Shown piece after piece: positions 1 through 7,859 of a stretch of 50,824 nucleotides of DNA. Source of the DNA: an uncultured Anaerolineae bacterium. GTDB taxonomy: Bacteria > Chloroflexota > Anaerolineae > JACIWP01. The notes beneath the pieces are model-generated. The model searched no databases. It was not told where the DNA came from and saw only the letters and a list, made by a program, of their open reading frames with translations. Position 1 is the first letter of the stretch, and each line of letters opens with the position of its first letter. The DNA lies in assembly GCA_938049385.1 (NCBI GenBank), contig CALIBQ010000017.1, positions 1-50,824 on the forward strand. Reading direction: 5' to 3'. Made by a program: the position numbers and the translations under genes.

Positions 1-1
1 T

Positions 2-133
2 GTGGAGCGCTGTTTTGCTTGGATGGACAACTGCCGTCGTTTGGTAGTTCGCTATGACCGTGATGTGCATATGTATAAAGCCTTTTGCTTGATTGCCATC
101 ATTCTATGGTGCATCGATCGAATTATGAAATAG
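2..133 (+). CDS. IS5-type transposase, C-terminal end (cut by window edge)
   Basis: An open frame runs from the window edge to TAG at 131-133 and encodes 43 residues. The peptide reads VERCFAWMDNCRRLVVRYDR and then continues to a hydrophobic end with AFCLIAIILW. This is the pattern of the C-terminus of IS5-family DDE transposases, in which a conserved ERxFAW-x4-RRL-x3-Y block holds the catalytic Glu. The rest of the gene lies left of the window, so intactness cannot be judged. The outer end of the element is probably near 200, where the opposite strand reads GGGTGTGGGCAAAATAATAA, but no partner end is available to confirm it. Bases 134-340 hold no other gene that I can support. Confidence 0.6.
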   Translation: MERCFAWMDNCRRLVVRYDRDVHMYKAFCLIAIILWCIDRIMK

Positions 134-355
134 GTTCTACATACCATTCGCCAGCTCGTCAACTTTAGGCTGAGAAGGTTTATTATTTTGCCCACACCCC
201 ACGAGTGAGGGCATGGGATATTCCATGTACCGCATCCCGGCCGGCGCAGAGGAAATGCCGGCTGATGACCAGTCCGGGGCCGAGTTGACGAAGGGCTGGG
301 CTTGTGGTAGCCTTGTGCCAGTGAGCAGTCCGGGCGCGGCAGGGAGGAGAAGCGG

Positions 356-1255
356 GTGAACATTAAGGCACTGCAAACCTTTCTCACGGTGCTGGAGGCC
401 GGCACCCTTTCCGCCGCGGCGCATCAACTCGATATCAGCCAGCCGGCCATTTCCAAGCAGTTGAAGGCACTGGAGACAGAACTAGGCACCCAACTGTTGG
501 TGCGCGGCCGGCGCGGGGTGATCGAGCTGACGTCGGCCGGTCGGTTGCTACGCGAGTATGCCGAAAATGTCCTGCGGCAGTATCAATCCCTGCTGGCAAC
601 CCTCACCGCGCTCAAAGAGCAGGGCGCCGGCATCCTGCACATCGCCGCCAGCACCACTCCTGGCCACTTCTTCCTCCCCAAATGGCTATCGGCGTTCCAG
701 CAGAGCCATGCGGAAATCCAGACGCATCTGTTCATCACCAACAGCGCCGGCGTCCTGGAGCGGTTGGGAGCCGGCCAGGCAGACCTGGGCTTTATCGGGC
801 GCGAGGTTTCTGACCCCGAACTGGTCTGCACCCCGGTGGTGGAGGACGAGATTGTGCTGGCGGTGCCGGCGGGGCATCCTTTCGCTTCCCGTGACATGGT
901 TTCCCGCGAGGAACTGCTGTCCGAACGCCTGATTTTGCGCGAGCCGGGTTCCGCCACCCGCCAGTTCGTGGAAGGACAGCTTTCCCCTGAGGAAAGGGAG
1001 CGCCTGTCCCAAGCCTCGGTGCTGGAACTGGGAAGCACCCATGCGGTGCTGGCGGCGGTGGCCGCCGGTGCCGGCATCGGCTTCCTCTCCCGGCGGGCAT
1101 TGGACGAGCGCGGCCGGCCGGATGTGGTATCGGTGCGCGTGCAGGGCATTGACGGCCGGCGGCATCTATATCTGGTATATCCCCGGAACCGGGCGCAGTG
1201 GCCACCCCTGCGCGCCTTTGTGGATTTCATCCTTCAGGCGCGCGGGCCGGCCTGA
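356..1255 (+). CDS. LysR-family transcriptional regulator
   Basis: A 299-residue LysR-type regulator of normal family length. Residues 1-60 form the winged helix-turn-helix (ALQTFLTVLEAGTLSAAAHQ, then SQPAISKQLKALE), and the rest is the periplasmic-binding-like effector domain. The GTG start at 356 is preceded by AGGGAGGAGAAG at 341-352, a good ribosome-binding site. It resembles the CysL/YeiE/CbbR branch, but the effector cannot be read from sequence. No divergently transcribed target lies beside it: a transposase fragment is upstream and tetR converges from the right. The two regulators overlap tail to tail by 22 bp. Family is certain; the regulon is unknown. Confidence 0.9.
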   Translation: MNIKALQTFLTVLEAGTLSAAAHQLDISQPAISKQLKALETELGTQLLVRGRRGVIELTSAGRLLREYAENVLRQYQSLLATLTALKEQGAGILHIAASTTPGHFFLPKWLSAFQQSHAEIQTHLFITNSAGVLERLGAGQADLGFIGREVSDPELVCTPVVEDEIVLAVPAGHPFASRDMVSREELLSERLILREPGSATRQFVEGQLSPEERERLSQASVLELGSTHAVLAAVAAGAGIGFLSRRALDERGRPDVVSVRVQGIDGRRHLYLVYPRNRAQWPPLRAFVDFILQARGPA

Positions 1256-1860
1256 CCCAGTCCGTCCCCCTTCCAGCCCCAACTGACCAGCAACAGCCGC
1301 ACCGCTTCCTGCGTCAGTGTCTCCCAATCTTCCTTATTCGGCTCCAGCAGTCCCTGCAGGATCAGCCCCACCGCCAGCGAGATGATCATTTGGGCGGCGA
1401 GTTCCGGCTGGACGTGCTGGAAATCGCCGGCGGCGATGCCGGCGCGGATGAGGTCGGCGAAAAAGGCGCGGTAGCGCTGGAAATGGGAAATGGTGGCATG
1501 CCAGACCTCCGGCTCGCGGATGGCCTTGCTCCAGAATTCAAGGAAGATGGGGAGCCGGCCCTCGGCGACGCGGAAAATGATAGGGATCATGCCGGCCATG
1601 TGCAGGATGGCGGCCGGGGCACTGCCGGCATGCTGGCGAACCTGGTGTAGCTGGGCATCCAGCCCTTCCAGCCAGCGGGAAAGCAGGGCTTCAAAGACGG
1701 CCGCCTTGCTAGGGAAATGGTGGTAGAAGGCGCCTTTGCTAACGCCGGCGCGCTGGCAGATTTCCGCAACCCCTGTGGCATCGTATCCATAGCGCGCGAA
1801 GCAAAGCTCTGCCTCGCGCAGAATGCGCTCGTATGTCTCTTCGCCGCGATGTGTGGCCAT
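1234..1860 (-). CDS. TetR/AcrR-family transcriptional regulator
   Basis: A 208-residue TetR-family repressor. Residues 5-55 are the DNA-binding domain, with the hallmark helix GVAEICQRAGVSKGAFYHHF followed by PSKAAVFEALL. The helical C-terminal ligand domain resembles the AcrR/YsiA type. The open frame extends 113 codons further upstream, but ATG at 1860 is preceded by AAAGGAGGC at a normal distance and starts the conserved domain (MATHRGEETYERIL), so I take that start. An extended -10 (TGTTATAAT) lies about 45 bp upstream. The 3' end overlaps the convergent lysR gene. No operon partner is present, so it may act on its own promoter or at a distance. Confidence 0.9.
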   Translation of the reverse strand: MATHRGEETYERILREAELCFARYGYDATGVAEICQRAGVSKGAFYHHFPSKAAVFEALLSRWLEGLDAQLHQVRQHAGSAPAAILHMAGMIPIIFRVAEGRLPIFLEFWSKAIREPEVWHATISHFQRYRAFFADLIRAGIAAGDFQHVQPELAAQMIISLAVGLILQGLLEPNKEDWETLTQEAVRLLLVSWGWKGDGLGQAGPRA

Positions 1861-1902
1861 GATGCCTCCTTTGCCGGCGCGCCGGCGGTCTGCATTGCGC
1901 CC

Positions 1903-1911
1903 ATTATAACA
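1903..1911 (-). promoter_or_regulatory. Probable tetR promoter (extended -10)
   Basis: On the minus strand TGTTATAAT is a consensus extended -10. No good -35 is seen. It sits 43 bp upstream of the chosen tetR start. Confidence 0.45.
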
Positions 1912-2004
1912 CAAGGCGAGAAAAAAAGAGGGTCGAAAGAAGTGTGGGGCGTGCCGGCGGGGGAAGGCGACAGCCCAGCGGGCTTTGGAGTATGAGCCTG
2001 GAGC

Positions 2005-2188
2005 GAGGGTGTTGGAAAGAGTCCAAACATACAATTTGTGGAAGCGGTCTGGCGGCTGAAGCCACGGCAACAACTGCGAAGCCTGCCGGCGCAGGCTTGG
2101 CGAAGTCGGCGTAGGCCGACTTCGCAGGTACACAACCGCAGTTTTAACTGCCAGGCGATGAGCCAATACCCGCTTTTTCAACACCCTC
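2005..2188. mobile_element. MITE-like element, copy A, with target-site duplication
   Basis: This 184-bp non-coding element begins GAGGGTGTTGGAAAGAG and ends CTTTTTCAACACCCTC, forming imperfect terminal inverted repeats of about 16 bp. It is flanked by the direct repeat TGGAGC (1999-2004 and 2189-2194), as expected for a target-site duplication. The interior holds two stem-loops, one built on GAAGTCGGC/GCCGACTTC. A second copy lies at 9755-9925 in the same orientation with a different flanking duplication. No transposase is encoded, so movement would need one supplied in trans. It lies between tetR and the zinc-ribbon gene. Confidence 0.75.
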
Positions 2189-2274
2189 TGGAGCTTCATC
2201 CCCAGGCGAGCGAACCCTCTCCCCCAGGCCCATACGGTACGCGCGGCCTCCGCTCTCCGAAGGTCCCGGAATCC

Positions 2275-2304
2275 CTTTAACCCATCTTTAACCTCCCTTT
2301 TACC
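2275..2304 (+). promoter_or_regulatory. Three 11-bp direct repeats (Pho-box-like) before the zinc-ribbon gene
   Basis: CTTTAACC occurs at 2275 and 2286, and CTTTTACC at 2297, an exact 11-bp period (one helical turn). A TACAAT -10-like hexamer follows at 2325-2330 with no separate -35, so the last repeat would occupy the -35 position. This layout is known for activators of the OmpR/PhoB family, and the unit resembles the cyanobacterial Pho box (CTTAACCT with 3-bp spacers). Assignment to a phosphate regulator is inference. Confidence 0.45.
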
Positions 2305-2376
2305 CCGCTCCTACCATCGGACAATACAATCACTATAAGTCGCTCTGGCAACATTGTCTTAGGGAGAGGATTCCGC

Positions 2377-2697
2377 ATGCACATTGTCTTTCTCGACAAA
2401 ACGCTGGTGTGCGAGGACTGCGGCAAGGAGTTCATCTGGCCAGCCGGCGAGCAGGAATTTTTCGCCGTTATGGGGTTTGACAACATCCCCAAACGCTGTC
2501 CGGAGTGCCGCAAACAGCGGCGCTATCGGCACCGCCGTCCCCCGGTGATGTACGAGACCACCTGCGCCCAGTGCGGCGAAGTCACTGTGGTGCCGTTCGT
2601 GCCCACCCAGGGCCGGCCGGTCTACTGCCGCTCCTGCTTGGAGATGATGAAAGAGGGCTCGCAGGGCGGAGAGGATCACCCCAGCGCGGCGGCATAG
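2377..2697 (+). CDS. Small double zinc-ribbon protein
   Basis: A 106-residue protein with four CxxC pairs: C12/C15, C41/C44, C63/C66 and C84/C87. They form two tandem treble-clef or zinc-ribbon units of the probable zinc-binding (zf-trcl/CxxC-x17-CxxC) type. The central stretch KQRRYRHRRPP is very basic and suggests nucleic-acid binding. ATG at 2377 follows AGGGAGAGG at a normal distance. Such proteins are widespread in Chloroflexota and Firmicutes, usually without assigned function, and I do not assign one. The gene stands alone, with gntR converging from the right, and its promoter region carries three 11-bp repeats, suggesting tight control. Confidence 0.8.
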   Translation: MHIVFLDKTLVCEDCGKEFIWPAGEQEFFAVMGFDNIPKRCPECRKQRRYRHRRPPVMYETTCAQCGEVTVVPFVPTQGRPVYCRSCLEMMKEGSQGGEDHPSAAA

Positions 2698-2752
2698 GGC
2701 CGGCAGGATTCGCCCCATTCTGTCAGCAGTGTTCTGCCGCGCCCGACGCCGG

Positions 2753-3502
2753 CTACTCGTTCAGCGTGGCACTGAGCGCCAGCAGGTGCTGACGCATCGT
2801 GGATTCCGCCAGCTCCGCATCGCCACGTTCGATGGCATCGTACAGGGCCTCATAGTGCTTGAGGAAAAAGCTGGCATTGCGGGGCGAGAGATAAATCTGC
2901 CGCATCATCCTCTGCCAGGTAGGCGACTGCACCGCCCGGGCAATCGCCTCGCCGAACTGCGCCAGCACCGGGTTCTTGCTGGCACGGGCAATGATGGCAT
3001 GCAGGCTGACGTTGAAATTCTCCGGCGGAAGATGGGGGCGCGTGGAGCAGTTTTGGAAGCGCGCCGGCAGTCCTGTCGCCACCCGTTCGATATCCACCAT
3101 CGCCAGCTCCGGCGAACAGCGCATTTCCCTCAGATCCTCTTCGGTGCGCCGCAGGGCCGCCAATCGGGCACACATCGGCTCATAGGCCAGGCGCGCTTCC
3201 AGGATATCCTCCGCGCTCGCCCAGCCCAGTTCGATGGTCTGACGGGCGGCATGCGTTTCCTGTGGGGGCGGCGGCTCTTTGACAAAACAGCCGGCGCCCG
3301 GCCGCGATTCCACCAGCCCAAGGATTTCCAACGCCGCCAGGGCCTCCCGCACCGAAGGCCGGCTGACCCTCAGCGCCTCCGCCAGCTCCTGGGTCGTGGG
3401 GAGCTGGTCGCCGGGGCGCAGTTCCCCGCTCTCAATGAGCGAGCGGATCTGCTCCACCACCCGCATGTATACCTTTTTGGTTTCCACTGGCCGCAGGGGC
3501 AT
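2753..3502 (-). CDS. GntR/FadR-family transcriptional regulator (FCD domain)
   Basis: A 249-residue GntR regulator of the FadR subfamily. Residues 8-75 form the winged helix (VEQIRSLIESGELRPGDQLP, then the recognition helix VSRPSVREALAALE). The C-terminal all-helical FCD domain carries the expected acidic and histidine metal-ligand positions (EARLAYEP, SLHAIIARASKN). The frame allows a start 12 codons earlier, but ATG at 3502 is preceded by AAAGGAGG seven bases upstream and is preferred. The gene diverges from the corrinoid-protein gene, and palindromes lie over both promoters, so that gene and gntR itself are the natural targets. The inducer is unknown; FCD proteins generally bind small organic acids. 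Confidence 0.92.
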   Translation of the reverse strand: MPLRPVETKKVYMRVVEQIRSLIESGELRPGDQLPTTQELAEALRVSRPSVREALAALEILGLVESRPGAGCFVKEPPPPQETHAARQTIELGWASAEDILEARLAYEPMCARLAALRRTEEDLREMRCSPELAMVDIERVATGLPARFQNCSTRPHLPPENFNVSLHAIIARASKNPVLAQFGEAIARAVQSPTWQRMMRQIYLSPRNASFFLKHYEALYDAIERGDAELAESTMRQHLLALSATLNE

Positions 3503-3545
3503 GATATGCCTCCTTTCGGTAAAAGCCGGCGCCGTCACGCTTCCG

Positions 3546-3573
3546 GTTATACAAACCCTCTACAGAAAGTCAA
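3546..3573 (-). promoter_or_regulatory. gntR promoter with candidate operator
   Basis: On the minus strand TTGACT, 16 bp, then TATAAC. The inverted pair TACAG (3561-3565) and CTGTA (3579-3583) brackets the -35 and could be an autoregulatory operator. Confidence 0.55.
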
Positions 3574-3600
3574 GTTTACTGTATAGCAGACCAGATTGAT

Positions 3601-3629
3601 TTGACAAAATTGTCGAAACCAGGTATACT
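3601..3629 (+). promoter_or_regulatory. Corrinoid-protein gene promoter with palindrome over -35
   Basis: TTGACA (3601-3606), a 17-bp spacer and TATACT (3624-3629). The palindrome GACAA-AA-TTGTC (3603-3614) overlaps the -35 and the start of the spacer, so a bound repressor such as the adjacent GntR protein would block RNA polymerase. The leader to the ATG at 3762 is about 125 bases. Confidence 0.7.
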
Positions 3630-3761
3630 GCGCATGTACGTCCGCGGAGCACTGCCGGCTCCGGCATCCATCGGGCATTCGCGCTGTGCCCCACCGCCAT
3701 GGTGGCCCAGCGTGGGAATATTGTATCACCAAATCACCACACAGGGAAAGGAGTAGGAACG

Positions 3762-4400
3762 ATGGATCTGCTCAAAGACATGGCCGAAGCCCTTTACAAA
3801 GGCGACGCCGCCAAGGTTACCGCCCTCGTCAAGCAGGCCCTGGATGCCGGCATGAGCGCTGGCGAGATCCTCAACAACGGCCTCATCGAGGGCATGAACG
3901 TCGTCGGCAAGGACTTCCGCGACGGCATCCTGTTCGTCCCCGAGGTGCTCATCGCCGCCCGCGCCATGCAGGCCGGCATGGACCTCCTCAAGCCCCTCCT
4001 GGCAGAAAGCGATGTCCAGCCCATGGGCACCATGGTCATCGGCACCGTCAAGGGCGACCTGCATGACATCGGCAAGAACCTCGTCGCCATGATGATGGAA
4101 GGCGCCGGCTTCCAGGTAGTCAACCTGGGCACCGATGTGCCGGCGGAGAAATTCGTGGAGGCCGCCAAGAAGCACAACGCTGACCTGGTCGGTATGTCCG
4201 CCCTGCTTACCACCACCATGGTGCACATGAAGGACGTCATCGAGGCCTTCCAGGAGGCTGGCCTGCGCGATAAAGTCAAGATCATGGTCGGCGGCGCCCC
4301 GGTCACCCAGAAGTTCGCCGAAGAGATCGGCGCCGACGGCTATGCGCCCAACGCCTCCGCCGCGGTTGACAAGGCCAAGGAACTGTTGGGCAAGAACTAA
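3762..4400 (+). CDS. Methyltransferase corrinoid protein (MtaC/MtbC type)
   Basis: A 212-residue corrinoid carrier protein. Residues 1-85 are the helical cap domain (B12-binding 2). Residues 88-210 are the Rossmann B12-binding domain, with D99-L-H101-D-I-G104 (the DxHxxG signature whose His ligates cobalt base-off), the SxL segment around S146 and the GG at 177-178. In known systems it shuttles a methyl group between a substrate-specific methyltransferase and one acting on tetrahydrofolate or coenzyme M. No methyltransferase or reductive activator is encoded nearby, so partners must be elsewhere. ATG at 3762 follows GGAAAGGAG; the upstream frame extension lacks homology. The adjacent GntR regulator probably controls it. 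Confidence 0.93.
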   Translation: MDLLKDMAEALYKGDAAKVTALVKQALDAGMSAGEILNNGLIEGMNVVGKDFRDGILFVPEVLIAARAMQAGMDLLKPLLAESDVQPMGTMVIGTVKGDLHDIGKNLVAMMMEGAGFQVVNLGTDVPAEKFVEAAKKHNADLVGMSALLTTTMVHMKDVIEAFQEAGLRDKVKIMVGGAPVTQKFAEEIGADGYAPNASAAVDKAKELLGKN

Positions 4401-4422
4401 TACTGGATTCACCCGCAACACC

Positions 4423-4448
4423 GCCCGGCCTCTGCGCCGGGCTTTTTT
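4423..4448 (+). terminator. Rho-independent terminator of the corrinoid-protein gene
   Basis: GCCCGGC (4423-4429) pairs with GCCGGGC (4436-4442) and is followed by TTTTTT. It lies 22 bp after the stop codon. Confidence 0.9.
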
Positions 4449-4463
4449 GTTCCCCGCCGGCCG

Positions 4464-5345
4464 CTAGCCCAGAATCACGCACCATACCCCGGCTATGATG
4501 AGGAGCGTGCCGGCGATGATCCGCCGATTGACCCGCTCACCCAGGAAGACCACCGACATGGGCGTGGAAAACAAGGGAGAGGCGGCCATCAGCACCGCGG
4601 TGACCGTCGCGCCGGCATCCCGCAGTCCCCAGAAATACAAGATGGAGCCAATGCCGCTCCCGCTCAGCCCGCCGGCGATGAGCTGGAGCCACTCGCGGAA
4701 GGTCAGCTTCTCCAACTGGCGGAAGCCGGCCGGCTTCGGCATCACGCTGAGGAACATGATGGCGGTCAATGTCTGGCGCAGGAAGTGGGCCGGCACGGCG
4801 CTGATGCGGTGCGACGCCGGCGTGAGCACCACCGAGCCGGCGGACCAGAACACCGCCGCGGCAGTGGCGGCCAATACGCCCAGCAGGTCATCCCGGTTCG
4901 GGGAAATAAGGCGCACCGGCCAGCGCAGGGAGAGCATATAGACGCCGGCCAGGATCAGCCCACCCCCTACGCCGGTCGCCAGGGAAATGCGCTCCCTTAG
5001 GAAGAGCGAGGCGAGCAGGCAGGTGAACAGGGGATAGATCATGCTCAGGGGCATGGCGCGCGCCACGCCGATGCGCTTGGTAGCGATGAAGAAGCTGGTG
5101 TCGCCGGCGCCCAGGGTAATGACCACCGAGGCGACGATGCGGGCCAGCGTTTCCATATCCAGATGCCGCAGTTCGTCCCAATTCCCGCCGGCGAACAGCA
5201 GAGCTAAGAGAAAGCTGGAGGCCGACAGGGCGCGCACGGCGCCGATGGCCAGGATATGGACCTTGCGGTTGATGTTGGTCAGCAGAACGCCGGTCAGCGC
5301 CCAGGTCAGCGCCGCCCCCAGCGCGCTCAATTCCCCTATTGGCAC
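4464..5345 (-). CDS. DMT/EamA-family permease
   Basis: A 293-residue drug/metabolite transporter of the EamA family, a duplicated five-helix unit giving about ten membrane segments. The first repeat begins LGAALTWALTGVLLTNINRK and the second near residue 155 with AATAAAVFWSAGSVVLTP. The GTG start at 5345 is preceded by AGGAGG at a normal distance. It is the last gene of the leftward aldehyde-oxidoreductase cluster, 78 bp after the SDR gene, and ends 16 bp from the corrinoid terminator. It may export or import a metabolite of that pathway, but the substrate cannot be deduced from sequence. Confidence 0.88.
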   Translation of the reverse strand: MPIGELSALGAALTWALTGVLLTNINRKVHILAIGAVRALSASSFLLALLFAGGNWDELRHLDMETLARIVASVVITLGAGDTSFFIATKRIGVARAMPLSMIYPLFTCLLASLFLRERISLATGVGGGLILAGVYMLSLRWPVRLISPNRDDLLGVLAATAAAVFWSAGSVVLTPASHRISAVPAHFLRQTLTAIMFLSVMPKPAGFRQLEKLTFREWLQLIAGGLSGSGIGSILYFWGLRDAGATVTAVLMAASPLFSTPMSVVFLGERVNRRIIAGTLLIIAGVWCVILG

Positions 5346-5423
5346 GACGCGAAGGCCTCCTGCGCTGAAGCAGTAACGTCACCCGATTGTAGCGCAGGAG
5401 GCCCAAAGCGCAAAGCCGGCGGA

Positions 5424-6215
5424 TTACCAGAGCGTCCAGCCCCCATCTACCTGCAGGACCTGGCCGATGACATGCTCCGAGGCATCCGAGGCCAGGTAGA
5501 CCACCGCACCCTTCAGGTCAGTCTCGTTACCGCTCCGGCCGTCGGGCGTCAGCAGGGAATATTTGCGCTCCCACTCATCCGGATAAGTGCCGGGCTTCCA
5601 GAAGCCGCCCGGGCTGATGGCGTTGACCCGCACGCCGCGTCGTGCCCAGGCGGTGGCCAGATAGCGCGTCATCTGGATGACGCCGGCCTTGGCCACCCCG
5701 TACGGCAGAGGATTGCGCTGTTCCGGAGAGGGATAGAGCAGTTCCATCGGCGGCACGACGATGCCGTACTTGGAGGCAATGTTGATGATACAGCCTTTGC
5801 CCTGTGCCAGCATCTGCTTGCCGATGACCTGGTTCAGGTACCACATCGCGCTCAGGTTGTAGTGGATACTGCGCTCCCATTCCTCCACGGTCAGCTCTTC
5901 GGGAGTGCCAGGCACGCCGATGGCCATGGAACAGACCAGGATATCAATTTTGCCGAACTCCGCCAGCACCGCGTCGCGCAGGTGCTCCACCGAGGCGTAG
6001 TCGCCGGCGTCCACCCCCACGGCAATGGCGCGGGCAAAGCGCTGGCTCAGCTCGTCCGCTTTCTCCTGACATTTGCGCACATCGCGCGAGGCAATGACCA
6101 GGTTCGCGCCGGCCTCCGCCAGGGCGGTGGCCATCTGATAGCCCAGCAGGCCGGCGCCCCCCACCACAATCGCTACTCGGCCAGTGAGGTCAAACAGCTC
6201 CTGAACGGTACGCAT
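5424..6215 (-). CDS. SDR-family NAD(P)-dependent oxidoreductase
   Basis: A 263-residue classical short-chain dehydrogenase. The cofactor-binding turn is VGGAGLLG (residues 18-25) instead of the usual TGxxxGxG, a variant seen in gluconate-5-dehydrogenase-like proteins. The catalytic residues are S148, Y172 and K176 (NIASKYG, then PYGVAKAG), and it ends with the typical VDGGW. The ATG at 6215 follows GAGGAGG. It lies 18 bp downstream of the amidohydrolase gene and is surely co-transcribed with it and the AOR gene. It probably interconverts an alcohol and a ketone or aldehyde in the same pathway; the substrate is unknown. Confidence 0.9.
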   Translation of the reverse strand: MRTVQELFDLTGRVAIVVGGAGLLGYQMATALAEAGANLVIASRDVRKCQEKADELSQRFARAIAVGVDAGDYASVEHLRDAVLAEFGKIDILVCSMAIGVPGTPEELTVEEWERSIHYNLSAMWYLNQVIGKQMLAQGKGCIINIASKYGIVVPPMELLYPSPEQRNPLPYGVAKAGVIQMTRYLATAWARRGVRVNAISPGGFWKPGTYPDEWERKYSLLTPDGRSGNETDLKGAVVYLASDASEHVIGQVLQVDGGWTLW

Positions 6216-6233
6216 CGCATCATCCTCCTCGAT

Positions 6234-7832
6234 TTAATCTCGGCGCAGAACGCGTCCGGGCAAGGCACCTGTATGTTCGCCGGCGTATATCACCCACTGC
6301 CCGTTGACCATGACATAGGGGATGCCCTCGGGATACTGGTGCGGCTGTTCGAACGTGGCCCGATCGCGGACCGTCTCCATATCGAACAGTACCAGGTCGG
6401 CGGCATATCCGGGGCGGACCAGGCCGCGATCCGAAAGCCCCAGCCGTTCCGCCGGCCGGCCGCTCATCTTCGCCACCGCTTCCTCCACCGACATCAGTCC
6501 CATCTCCCGCACGTAGCGCCCCAGCACCCGTGGGAAGGCGCCGTAATAGCGCGGGTGCACCTTCACATGGGAAAGCGGTCCATCGGCAGAGACGGCACAG
6601 CCATCCGACCCCACCATCCCCAGCGGATGCCGCAGGAAGAACTGCATATCCTCCTCGGTGCGGTTGAACATGACGGCCGAGAGGCCGTCCTCCGTCTCGT
6701 CAATCAGGCGCAGGAAGGCCCCCTTTGGCTCCACGCCCCAGGCATCGGACAGCTCCTGGATGGAGCGGCCGGCCCAGGCCGGGTCCCCCTTCGACCCTGG
6801 GGAGGCGATGATGATCTTGTCCCATGTCCAGGGCAGGCCCTGGAACCAGCCCTGGTCCAGCTCCGCCAGGATGCGGGTGCGCGTCGGGGGATGGCGCAGG
6901 CGTGCCAGCATGGCCTCTGTGCCGCCCTCCTGCACCCAGCCGGGCAGGAACTGGCTCAGGGCCGAGCCGGCGGCCACGTAGGGATAGACGTCATACGTGA
7001 CATCCACGCCGGCGGCGCAGGCACGCTCCAGGATGCCGGCCAGCTCCGCCGCCTCCCCCCAGTGTCGCGGGTCAATAATGGCCAGGTGGGATATATGCAC
7101 GCGGATACCGGCGCGCCGGCCGATCTCCACCGCCTCCTCGGCGCCCTTGAAATGCCAGCCGGCCCAGAAGCGCCCATGGGTGTCGTACAGGCCGCCGTAT
7201 GCTGCGGCCGTCTTTGCCAGTTCCACGACTTCGTCTGTGCCGGCGAAGCATCCCGGGGAGAGTGTCAGCCCCGTGGACAGCCCGAAGGCACCCTGTTCCA
7301 TGGCTTCCGCCACCAGCCAGCGCATCCTCTCCAGCTCTTCCGCCGTGGGTGCACGGTTCTCATACCCCATGACAGCAGCGCGCACCACCCCGTGCCCGAC
7401 CAGCGGCGCCACATTGAGGGCAATGCCCTGGCGCTCCAGCCGTGCGGCATAGCCGGCCAGGTCGTGCCAGTCCACATCCTCGACGACGGCGGTATAGGCG
7501 CCTTCCATGGTAGAGCGCGGGATAGTGGGATAATAGCCGGCCAGCGGGAAGGGGGAAAGGCCGCACTGGCCGATCAGCTCGGTGGTGACCCCCTGGCGCA
7601 CCTTGCTCTGACCGCGCGGGTCCTGCATCAGGGACAGGTCGGAGTGGGAGTGCATATCAATGAAACCGGGGGCCAGGTGCAGGCCGCGCGCATCCAGTGT
7701 CTGGGCCGCCGGCGCTTCTCCCACATCCCCTACGGCCTCGATGCGGCCGGCGCGAACCGCTACATCGCCGCGGAATGCCGGCCGGCCGTTCCCATCTACA
7801 ATCACCGCCTGGCGGATCAAGATATCGAACAC
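6234..7832 (-). CDS. D-aminoacylase-type amidohydrolase
   Basis: A 532-residue metal-dependent amidohydrolase of the N-acyl-D-amino-acid deacylase family. It has a small beta domain at both ends and a TIM barrel. The HxH metal motif is H61-S-H63 in GFIDMHSHSD. The family cysteine ligand is C90 (LIGQCGLSP), and the later Asp is in the GMVGSDGCAVS block. The GTG start at 7832 is preceded by AAAGGAG. It is 27 bp downstream of the AOR gene and 18 bp upstream of the SDR gene. The family includes D-aminoacylases, D-glutamate deacylases and dihydropyrimidinase-like enzymes; an N-acyl or cyclic amide substrate is likely but the exact compound is not readable. Confidence 0.88.
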   Translation of the reverse strand: MFDILIRQAVIVDGNGRPAFRGDVAVRAGRIEAVGDVGEAPAAQTLDARGLHLAPGFIDMHSHSDLSLMQDPRGQSKVRQGVTTELIGQCGLSPFPLAGYYPTIPRSTMEGAYTAVVEDVDWHDLAGYAARLERQGIALNVAPLVGHGVVRAAVMGYENRAPTAEELERMRWLVAEAMEQGAFGLSTGLTLSPGCFAGTDEVVELAKTAAAYGGLYDTHGRFWAGWHFKGAEEAVEIGRRAGIRVHISHLAIIDPRHWGEAAELAGILERACAAGVDVTYDVYPYVAAGSALSQFLPGWVQEGGTEAMLARLRHPPTRTRILAELDQGWFQGLPWTWDKIIIASPGSKGDPAWAGRSIQELSDAWGVEPKGAFLRLIDETEDGLSAVMFNRTEEDMQFFLRHPLGMVGSDGCAVSADGPLSHVKVHPRYYGAFPRVLGRYVREMGLMSVEEAVAKMSGRPAERLGLSDRGLVRPGYAADLVLFDMETVRDRATFEQPHQYPEGIPYVMVNGQWVIYAGEHTGALPGRVLRRD

Positions 7833-7859
7833 GGCATGCTCCTTTCGCGCGAGGTCGGC

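Noticed and set aside
52-427. Two small leftward frames near the left edge
   Set aside because: They lie antisense to the transposase tail and the lysR start, with no ribosome-binding site or motif.
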